DNA of 64,000 nucleotides. It comes from SHXR01 sp046160305. GTDB lineage: Bacteria > Pseudomonadota > Gammaproteobacteria > Burkholderiales > SG8-39. Shown piece by piece: positions 42,592-49,824 of this stretch. The notes beneath the pieces are model-generated. The model was given only the letters and a program-made list of their open reading frames with translations. It did not search any database and had not been told where the DNA came from. Within the stretch, counting starts at the first letter, position 1; each line of letters begins with the position of its first letter. The translations under genes were made by a program, and so were the position numbers. The DNA is taken from assembly GCA_046160305.1 (NCBI GenBank), contig JBJXGX010000176.1, positions 18,643 to 82,642 of the forward strand, in the 5' to 3' direction.

Positions 42592-44193
42592 TCAATCGGT
42601 CTCGGCGATCGCGCCCGACCACGGTGACATGACATCGCCGATTCCAAACCGCTCGCCGGTGACGGGATCATCCAGGACGGCGCTTGGGCAGGCGAAATTC
42701 GTCGGGTAGACGAGATGCTCCGTCAGCTGGATCGGAAAGTGCGCGGCCAGCCGATCGCGCGTTGTCTGCGGCAATCCAGGATCGACGCCGACCACCTCCC
42801 CACCGCTCGCGTCGATGCGCGGCTGATGGAATGCCGCTTCCAGACTGAGGCCATGATCAACGAGCATCGAGGTGAGCTGCAAGATGGCCGGGAAAATCTT
42901 GCGTCCGCCCGACGCACCGATGGCAAATGACGGCCCGCCGTCGCGGCGTACGATCACCGGGCACATGTTGGTGAGCGGCCGTTTATCCGGTCCGAGCGAA
43001 TTGGGTTTGCCCGGCGCCGGATCGAACCACATGATGCCGTTGTTCATCAGGATGCCGCTCGATGGCAGGACCAGCTTGCTGCCAAACACCGACAGGAGCG
43101 TCTGCGTGACCGCCACCATGTTGCCGTGCCGGTCGATGACGTTGAAGTGGGTGGTGCAGCCGGGATCACGCGCGTCTTTGATTTCGCCCATGCCCTGCAG
43201 GCGACGCGCATACGCCGCCCGCAATACGCCGGCGTAGGTGATGAACGCGGCCGCGTCGGGCCCGGAAGGCGTGAAGCGTTGCGCGGCCAGTTGATGCAGC
43301 GCTTCGGCCATGCTTGCTCCGCCAGTGAGACCCGGCGCGAGGAAGACGCGTGCATCGCGGTACGGGCACTCAAGCGGCGGAACAACGCGCGCACGGTAGG
43401 CACGGAGGTCCTCGCGCGTCAGATTGCCGCCAAGCGATTTCAGATCGCTCGCGATGCTCGCTGCTATCTCACCGTCGTACAAGTCGCGCCGGCCCGCGAT
43501 CGCGAGGCGACGCAAAGTATCGGCAAGCCCCGTAAGCATGAGATGACCGGGCGATGCGCCGGCTGCCGTCACCGGTGGCAGACCATTCGGCAGCCAGATG
43601 CTTTTGGTCGACGGATAACGCACGAGCTCGCCCGCCATCGTCGCGACCTTCAGGGTCAGGAACCAATCGATGGGCATTCCCGCTTCAGCCAATGCAATCG
43701 CGGGCGCCAGCGCTTCGCCAAATGGCATCGAACCGAATCGTTCGAGGGCAAGGCCAAGCCCGTCCGCGACGCCGGGGACGGTGGCGGACATCGGACCATG
43801 GACATTGCGGTCGTCCCTTACCGACGGCCAGGTGAACAGATCGGTCGTCGTGCCCCCGGTGAGAGGATAGTCGCGCGTGTCGAGTGAGCGAGGCGAGACC
43901 GGTCCGAAATCTACGACCTCGACACGCTGCTCCTTGGCGAGATAAATGAGCATGTAGCCAATGCCGCCCAATCCGCTGTTCCAAGGTTCGATCGATGCGA
44001 GCGCGAAGCCCGTCGCCACGGCGGCGTCGATCGCGTTGCCGCCCGCTGCGAGAATATCGGCGCCAACCTGGGCGGCGACCCGGTGCTGCGCCGCGACCAC
44101 GCCGCGTGTTGATCGCGCGATTGGTTTGTTGATGACCCAGTTCTGCGTCAAATGCGGGCGCGGGACCGGGCCGGATACGGATACGGATGTCAT
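42592..44193 (-). CDS. Gamma-glutamyltransferase family protein
   Basis: 533-residue Ntn-hydrolase of the GGT family. The small-subunit start is the catalytic threonine in PGCTTHFNVIDRHGN, where the precursor would self-cleave. N-terminal elements are GVVAAQHRVAAQVGADILAAGGNAIDAAVA and PWNSGLGGIGYM; later ones are GPDKRPLTNMCPVIV and FAIGASGGRKIFPAI. No clear export signal is seen at the N-terminus, unlike periplasmic GGT. It may cleave gamma-glutamyl or acyl-amide bonds. It precedes the HisD-like gene on the same strand with only 24 bp between stop and start regions. Confidence 0.9.
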   Translation of the reverse strand: MTSVSVSGPVPRPHLTQNWVINKPIARSTRGVVAAQHRVAAQVGADILAAGGNAIDAAVATGFALASIEPWNSGLGGIGYMLIYLAKEQRVEVVDFGPVSPRSLDTRDYPLTGGTTTDLFTWPSVRDDRNVHGPMSATVPGVADGLGLALERFGSMPFGEALAPAIALAEAGMPIDWFLTLKVATMAGELVRYPSTKSIWLPNGLPPVTAAGASPGHLMLTGLADTLRRLAIAGRRDLYDGEIAASIASDLKSLGGNLTREDLRAYRARVVPPLECPYRDARVFLAPGLTGGASMAEALHQLAAQRFTPSGPDAAAFITYAGVLRAAYARRLQGMGEIKDARDPGCTTHFNVIDRHGNMVAVTQTLLSVFGSKLVLPSSGILMNNGIMWFDPAPGKPNSLGPDKRPLTNMCPVIVRRDGGPSFAIGASGGRKIFPAILQLTSMLVDHGLSLEAAFHQPRIDASGGEVVGVDPGLPQTTRDRLAAHFPIQLTEHLVYPTNFACPSAVLDDPVTGERFGIGDVMSPWSGAIAETD

Positions 44194-44217
44194 GCGTGCC
44201 TCGCCACCGGCTGGCGG

Positions 44218-45399
44218 CTACTTGTCCTCGGTGCGATAGCGTTTTTCGCGCACGTCGGCGGTGATGCCGTGCGCGATCATGCCTTCGGCCACGCAGATGC
44301 GACCCATGATCGGCGCGATCTCGCGGCTCGCCGCCTTGGTCAGATGCTGGTAGGTCAAGGTCTTGATGAATTTGCCGGCCCAGAGGCCACCGGTGAAGCG
44401 CGCGGCTTTGGCGGTGGGGAGCGGGTGATTGGTCCCGATGCCTTGGTCGCCGTAGGCAACCGTACTTTCCTCGCCGACGAATAGGCTTCCGTAGTTCTCG
44501 AGGTTCTTCAAGTAGTAATCGTTCTTGGAGGTCATGACTTCCAGGTGTTCGGGCGCGTACTCATCGCAAGCGATGACCGCCTCGGCGTCGTTTTCGACGA
44601 CCATGATCTCGCCGTGATCGCGCCATGCGGGACTATCGGGACCGTGCTCGGCCGGTCCGAGCAGATCGGTCGCGACCAGTGACGGGTCCGCGCTCTCGTC
44701 CGCCACGATCAGGATCTCGGTGGGGCCGGCGAGCAGATCGATGCCCACTTGTCCGAACAACTGTCGCTTGGCTTCTGCGACGAATGGATTGCCCGCGCCG
44801 GTAATCAGATCAACCGCCTTCATGCCGACGCAGCCATGCACCATGGCGGCCATCGCCTGCGCGCCACCCAGGTTGTAGATTTCGTCGGCGCCGGAAGTAG
44901 CGAGCGCGTAGAGCGTGTAGTTGTACATGCCGGAGGCATCCGAGGTGGCGCGCAGGCGGAAATGTGATCGACACCCGCCGCTTTTCGCGGTACCGACGCT
45001 CATGATCGCGGATGCAACGAGCGGAAACTTTCCACTGGGTACACGGCAACCGACGCGCGAGATCGGGATCATCTTCTGTCCGAGGACGATGCCGGGCTCG
45101 ATCTCGGTTTCGCAATTCTGCAAGGTCTCGAGCTGCTTCTTCGCAAAGCTGGTTACCTGCCTCAATGCGTACTTGAAATCCGCCTTGAAGGTCTCCGGCA
45201 GCTCGCGCTCGGCCTTGCGGATCTGATCCGGCGAGACCTTGAATTCCGGGTTGTCCCATTTGTCGAACTGCTTGGCGTAGCGACGGATCGCTTCGTCGCG
45301 ATTTTGCGCGATGTCCGCAAGCATGGCTCGCACGGCTTCCTCGAGCTTGGTCTTGTCTGACGGCGCGGGCGGCTGGGCTTTCTTGATGTAGGTACGCAC
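44218..45399 (-). CDS. HisD-family dehydrogenase with local frame slip
   Basis: 393-residue member of the histidinol dehydrogenase family, starting at GTG 45399. Family elements are ISRVGCRVPSGKFPLVASAIMS, GADEIYNLGGAQAMAAM, ITGAGNPFVAEAKRQLFG, LLAGPTEILIVAD and YAPEHLEVMT with the metal/active-site His region. Between SVGTAK and DASGMYNYT the frame reads SGGCRSHFRLRATS, which does not fit. The expected GVDHISACAPPR is present one frame over, between 44941 and 44983. No other his genes are near, so this is probably a paralogue acting on another amino alcohol or sugar, not a histidine-synthesis enzyme. Confidence 0.85.
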   Translation of the reverse strand: MRTYIKKAQPPAPSDKTKLEEAVRAMLADIAQNRDEAIRRYAKQFDKWDNPEFKVSPDQIRKAERELPETFKADFKYALRQVTSFAKKQLETLQNCETEIEPGIVLGQKMIPISRVGCRVPSGKFPLVASAIMSVGTAKSGGCRSHFRLRATSDASGMYNYTLYALATSGADEIYNLGGAQAMAAMVHGCVGMKAVDLITGAGNPFVAEAKRQLFGQVGIDLLAGPTEILIVADESADPSLVATDLLGPAEHGPDSPAWRDHGEIMVVENDAEAVIACDEYAPEHLEVMTSKNDYYLKNLENYGSLFVGEESTVAYGDQGIGTNHPLPTAKAARFTGGLWAGKFIKTLTYQHLTKAASREIAPIMGRICVAEGMIAHGITADVREKRYRTEDK

Positions 45400-45435
45400 G
45401 GAGAGTTTCTCTGGTCGGTTCGAATCGCTGGGGAA

Positions 45436-46407
45436 CTAGTCTGCTTTGATGTTTGCTTCGCGTACGAGTTTGCCCCATTTGGCATTCTCGGAGCGGATAA
45501 ACGTATCGAATTCCTGCGCGGTGCCGCCGGCAACTTCATTGCCTTGCGACACGATACGGTCGCGCATCTCGGCTGTCGCGAGCGCCTTGTTGATCTCCGC
45601 GTTCAATCGTTGGACGATTTCGGGTGGCGTGCCCTTCGGTGCGACGACGCCCTGCCAATTCAGCACCTCGAATCCGGGAACTCCGGCTTCTTCCATGGTT
45701 GGAATATCCGGTGCGAACGGCAAGCGTTTTCTGCTCGTGACACCTAGCGCCCGTGTCTTGCCGGCCTTGATATTGGGCATCGCCGCGTACATCTGCTCGA
45801 ACATCATGTCGACGTGCCCGGCAAGGAGATCGGTCGCCGCGGGTGCGCCGCCCTTATAGGGAATATGGACCAGATCGAGTTTGGCGATTGATTTCAGCAG
45901 CTCGGCGGACAGGTGGTGCGATCCACCGAGTCCGCCCGAGGCGAACGTCAGCTTTCCGGGATTCGCTCGCGCGGTCGCGATCAGGTCGGCGAGAGACCGG
46001 ATCGGCGATGCGTTGTTCACCATCAGCACGAGCGGTCCGCGCTCGATCAGGATGATCGGCGCGAAATCGCCAAGCGGGTCAAAGGGGATGTTCTTCATCA
46101 TCGTCTGATTGACTGCAAGCGGCGCGAAATTGCCCATGCCGATCGTGTAGCCGTCGGGTTTGGCCTTGGCGATGATGGCTGTGCCGATGTTGCCGCCCGC
46201 GCCGGGACGATTGTCCGCGATGATCGTTTGCCCAAGCACCGGCCCGAGATGTCGCGCAATCTCACGGGTACGCAGATCGGCGTTGCCACCGGCCGGGTAG
46301 GGAATGATCCAGGTAATCGGCTTGTTCGGATAGCCTGCCTGCGCGAACGCGGGTAGGGCACCGATGAGGAACATCGCGATCAATGCGGTGCGAACGAGGA
46401 AAGGCAT
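45436..46407 (-). CDS. Bug-type tripartite tricarboxylate transporter receptor
   Basis: Third intact Bug/TctC receptor, 323 residues. A signal peptide ends ALPAFAQA; the mature part starts GYPNKPITWIIPYPAGG and continues NADLRTREIARHL and ADNRPGAGGN, then FASGGLGGSHHLSAELL and HIPYKGGAPAATDLLAG. It lies 36 bp upstream of the HisD-like gene on the same strand and probably shares its transcript, suggesting that receptor, dehydrogenase and the gamma-glutamyltransferase-like enzyme handle one imported compound. This grouping is inferred from spacing. Confidence 0.94.
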   Translation of the reverse strand: MPFLVRTALIAMFLIGALPAFAQAGYPNKPITWIIPYPAGGNADLRTREIARHLGPVLGQTIIADNRPGAGGNIGTAIIAKAKPDGYTIGMGNFAPLAVNQTMMKNIPFDPLGDFAPIILIERGPLVLMVNNASPIRSLADLIATARANPGKLTFASGGLGGSHHLSAELLKSIAKLDLVHIPYKGGAPAATDLLAGHVDMMFEQMYAAMPNIKAGKTRALGVTSRKRLPFAPDIPTMEEAGVPGFEVLNWQGVVAPKGTPPEIVQRLNAEINKALATAEMRDRIVSQGNEVAGGTAQEFDTFIRSENAKWGKLVREANIKAD

Positions 46408-46490
46408 TTAGCCCGGCTCCGTGGATTGCCAGGGCGGAATGATAGCTGCGCGGTAGACTAGCCGTCTGATTCGTTCCGATCGCTTAATCA

Positions 46491-47936
46491 ATGGCCTCTC
46501 CCGACCTCCAGGCGTTCATCGATCGAAAATTCGATGACGATGTGATCCCTCGTTTGATCGAGTACATCCGCGTTCCCGCCAAATCACCGGCCTTCGATGC
46601 GAATTGGGCGGTGAACGGACATCTCGCCACGGTGATCCAATCCGCGGAGCGCTGGTCGCGTGCACAGAACATCGGCGGCATGACGCTCGAGATCATCACG
46701 CTTCCAGGCAAGACGCCTTGTCTGTTCTTCGATATTCCGGCCACCAACGGCGCCGGTAGCGATCGAACCATCCTCTTTTACGGTCACCTGGACAAGCAGC
46801 CGGAGATGGTGGGTTGGCGTGACGATCTGGGTCCGTGGCAACCGGTCGTCGAGAACGGGAAGCTCTACGGGCGCGGCGCGGCGGACGATGGTTACGCGAT
46901 CTACGCTGCCCTGGTGGTTATTCAGGCGCTCGATGCGCAGGCGATTCCGCGACCCCGATGTGTCGGGCTCATCGAAACGTGCGAAGAAAGCGGTAGCCCC
47001 GATCTGCCTGCCTACCTGGAAATGCTTGCACCGCGATTCGGGAACGTTCGTCTCGTGATTGGTCTCGACTCGGGGTGCGGAAATTACGATCAGCTTTGGG
47101 CGACGACGTCGTTGCGCGGACTGGTCGGTGGGGTATTGACCGTCGAGGTGCTCTCCGAAGGCGTGCATTCCGGCCGTGCGAGCGGCCTTGTTCCTTCATC
47201 GTTTCGGATCGCGCGCCAGCTTCTCAATCGCATCGACGATCCGGATACCGGGCGTGTGTTGCTGCCTGAACTGCATGCTGAGATTCCCGGCGATCGCGAA
47301 GAGGAGGCCACATTGGCCGGCGCGATCATTGGGGATGCGATCTGGCAGGAATTTCCGTGGGTCGGTTGTTCGCACGGCGAGGCTCCCCATGCGCATGCAA
47401 TGCCCACCACGACCGATCCGATCGAAGGGATCCTCGTGAAAACATGGCGCCCCGCTCTCTCGGTGACGGGCGGGGCAGGGCTGCCGAGCCTCGATGCTGC
47501 GGGTAACGTCTTGCGACCCAAGACGACCCTCAAACTCAGCATGCGCCTGCCACCGACGGTCGACGCGGAGAAGGCAGCGTACGCGATGAAGCGTGCGCTG
47601 GAAGCGAATCCGCCCTATAGCGCGAACGTCACCTTCACGACCGATGGCGGGGCGACCGGATGGAATGCGCCGCCCGCCGCACCCTGGTTGAAGCAACTGC
47701 TGCAGACCGCATCACTGCGAAGCTTCGGGAAGTCTGCCGCCTACACCGGTGAAGGCGGCACGATCCCCTTCATGAATATGCTCGGCGAGCGGTTCCCGTC
47801 CGCGCAATTCTTGATTACGGGGGTACTCGGCCCACACTCGAACGCGCATGGTCCGAACGAATTTCTGCATATTCCCTATGTGAAGAAACTCACGGGTGCG
47901 GTGGCCTCGGTCGTTGCCGGTATAGAGCTGCGCTGA
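46491..47936 (+). CDS. M20 family metallopeptidase/dipeptidase
   Basis: 481-residue zinc peptidase. Metal-binding motifs are LFYGHLDKQPEM (His and downstream acid), YGRGAADDGY, the catalytic CEESGSPD, GLDSGCGN and the C-terminal HGPNEFLHIPY. The dimerisation domain is inserted at about residues 215-365 (SEGVHSGRASGLVPSS). It may act on dipeptides or N-acyl amino acids. Start ATG 46491. The Rieske oxygenase gene begins 4 bp after its stop, so the two are co-transcribed, an unusual pairing. Confidence 0.93.
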   Translation: MASPDLQAFIDRKFDDDVIPRLIEYIRVPAKSPAFDANWAVNGHLATVIQSAERWSRAQNIGGMTLEIITLPGKTPCLFFDIPATNGAGSDRTILFYGHLDKQPEMVGWRDDLGPWQPVVENGKLYGRGAADDGYAIYAALVVIQALDAQAIPRPRCVGLIETCEESGSPDLPAYLEMLAPRFGNVRLVIGLDSGCGNYDQLWATTSLRGLVGGVLTVEVLSEGVHSGRASGLVPSSFRIARQLLNRIDDPDTGRVLLPELHAEIPGDREEEATLAGAIIGDAIWQEFPWVGCSHGEAPHAHAMPTTTDPIEGILVKTWRPALSVTGGAGLPSLDAAGNVLRPKTTLKLSMRLPPTVDAEKAAYAMKRALEANPPYSANVTFTTDGGATGWNAPPAAPWLKQLLQTASLRSFGKSAAYTGEGGTIPFMNMLGERFPSAQFLITGVLGPHSNAHGPNEFLHIPYVKKLTGAVASVVAGIELR

Positions 47937-47940
47937 GTCG

Positions 47941-48930
47941 ATGGTAACGAGCAACCGCAGCGTGCTCGCGCAATATTGGCATCCGGTCGCCTTTGCCGAG
48001 GCCGTGACGACGGCACCCACCGCCGCAACGCTTCTTGGCGAGCGAATCGTCGTCTGGCGGGATTCGGCGGGGCGTGCCCACGCTTTGCAGGACCGCTGCG
48101 TCCATCGGGGCACGGCTCTTTCGCTCGGCAAGGTCGAAGACAACGTAATTGTGTGCCCTTATCACGGCTGGCGATATGGGGCTGACGGTCTGTGTGCCCA
48201 CATCCCGCAACTCGCGGATCCGGCGAGGGTCCCTGAGCGCGCGCGCATAACGGCGTTTCGTTGCCAGGAACGCTACGGGTTGGTCTGGGTTGCATTGGAT
48301 GAGCCACGCGCGCCAATTCCCGAGATTCCGGAGCTCGACGATGCAAGCTGGCGTACCGTGCGCACCGGGCCGTTCGCATGGAACGCAGACGCCTCGCGCC
48401 AGTTGGAGAATTTCACCGATTTCGGCCACTTCGCGTTCGTCCACGAGGGGCTTCTCGGTGACCCGCGCAAGGCGGTGGTGGCACCGTACGATGTCGAAAT
48501 CAATGGGAACATCGTGCGATATGCCTACCGGCGCCCGGATGAGCCCAACACCGATGGCCTGGCGGTGTTCGCGGCCGAAGGGAAGAAGCAGCCGACCCGC
48601 GAAACGCGTTACGCGATTCATCTCCCCTTTACGATCGTGGAGCACATCGGGTGGGGTGGCGAGGATAGCATGGTGTATTTTTTCGTTTCCCAGCCGGTGG
48701 ACAACGAGCACTGCATCGGCTATTGCCTCGTCGCCCGCAACTACAATTTCGATCAGTCGGACGAAGTGATGAAGGCGTTCGAGCGCACGATCTTCGCGCA
48801 GGATCAGCGCATCATCGAGTCACAACAGCCGCGTGCGATTCCGTTCGAATCGGACCATGAGCTGCATCTTGCATTCGACAAGGTGGCTATCGCCTATCGC
48901 GAGGCGATGAGGAATCAAGGAATACTCTGA
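47941..48930 (+). CDS. Rieske non-heme iron oxygenase
   Basis: 329-residue single-component-type Rieske oxygenase, resembling VanA/phthalate-oxygenase relatives. The Rieske centre is RCVHRGTALSLG with VCPYHGWRYG. The mononuclear iron site lies in LENFTDFGHFAFVHEGLLG, with the helix Asp and two His of this class. It starts 4 bp after the M20 peptidase stop. No reductase gene is nearby. It likely demethylates or hydroxylates an aromatic or N-methyl compound; the substrate is unknown. It is a second, separate Rieske enzyme from the alpha/beta pair at 35.7-37.5 kb. Confidence 0.92.
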   Translation: MVTSNRSVLAQYWHPVAFAEAVTTAPTAATLLGERIVVWRDSAGRAHALQDRCVHRGTALSLGKVEDNVIVCPYHGWRYGADGLCAHIPQLADPARVPERARITAFRCQERYGLVWVALDEPRAPIPEIPELDDASWRTVRTGPFAWNADASRQLENFTDFGHFAFVHEGLLGDPRKAVVAPYDVEINGNIVRYAYRRPDEPNTDGLAVFAAEGKKQPTRETRYAIHLPFTIVEHIGWGGEDSMVYFFVSQPVDNEHCIGYCLVARNYNFDQSDEVMKAFERTIFAQDQRIIESQQPRAIPFESDHELHLAFDKVAIAYREAMRNQGIL

Positions 48931-48986
48931 ATCGAGGCGGATCGAGAAGATGACCGCCTCGCATCCATGCCCGTCATGACCGCCTC

Positions 48987-49280
48987 TCAGTAGACCCGCC
49001 AGACGATATTGACATGCGGGCGCGGCAACGGGGGCAGCGGAATTGCGGGCATGTAGACCGGCTCGATTCGCGGGACAGCGTAATACGCGATCGGCTGCGG
49101 TTGGTCGTGGTGATACCGGTGGTGGTGCGCGTGTCGCTGGCGATGATGGGGATGGTCGCAATCCCGATGGTAGGCGCCCGCGTATCCGTGGTTCGCGTGG
49201 CCGCGATCGTGTGCGATTGCGGCGACAGGCAGCGCGGCGATCAATCCGGTGAAAGCGACGGCGGCGAGGATCTTGTTCAT
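48987..49280 (-). CDS. Histidine-rich secreted small protein
   Basis: 97 residues from ATG 49280, with a GGAGA Shine-Dalgarno in front. A signal peptide (ILAAVAFTGLIAALPVAAIA) is followed by a His-rich segment (HDRGHANHGY, HPHHRQRHAHHHRYHH) and a Pro-rich C-terminus (PAIPLPPLPRPHVNIVW). Many histidines in a periplasmic protein suggest binding of Ni, Zn, Cu or Co, but no specific family was recognised. It faces the Rieske gene tail to tail. Confidence 0.72.
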   Translation of the reverse strand: MNKILAAVAFTGLIAALPVAAIAHDRGHANHGYAGAYHRDCDHPHHRQRHAHHHRYHHDQPQPIAYYAVPRIEPVYMPAIPLPPLPRPHVNIVWRVY

Positions 49281-49824
49281 GGTGTTCTCCCGGGTGCGAG
49301 GGGCGCGGTGGATTACCGTGAAGAGCATTCTGGGCGGCGGATGTAAGTCGAGTTTTGCCAGGCCGCGCCCGGATGTTTCGATTTATGTCGAGGGATACAA
49401 ATGAAGTGCCGGCCCGATCCGCCATATCAATCCGCCGGCTGAACAGGGCGTCGCTGTGAGCGGACCGATCGCGTTGAGCGGCGGCCCCACTGTGATTCCT
49501 GCTATACGCCGGCGGCCGCCACGGTGATCAACACGGCGCGGTGCTCGTGGAAGCGCCAATCGCTCACAAGCGATTCGAGTCCGGCGCGCACTTTGGGCAA
49601 AACATGCGGTCGATTGAATAGTGACGGCAACTGCCGGGCACTTGTGCACGCATGAGTCCGGACACCGATAAGGCAGGGCTCTGATCTGCCGTTGACACCT
49701 TGGTGTAACCCGCCAGTCACGTCAGGAAGGATGTTCCAGGGGATTGCGCGACGGGACGCAGCATGCGCCCGCGCTACCTGATCCCACCTCTGATCCAGCG
49801 CGCTGGCGAGGGTCAGGGGAAATC
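49281..49824. other. Gene-free stretch with doubtful coding remnant
   Basis: About 540 bp upstream of both the His-rich protein and the subtilase. No gene is supported. On the minus strand at roughly 49502-49630 a frame with gene-like codon use reads KVRAGLESLVSDWRFHEH and RAVLITVAAAGV before a TAG. It may be a 3' relic but was not identified. The stretch should contain the divergent promoters; none was convincing. Confidence 0.4.

Noticed and set aside
44218..45399. Histidine biosynthesis hisD
   Set aside because: No other his genes are near, and it sits with a Bug receptor and a GGT-like gene; a paralogue with another substrate is more likely.
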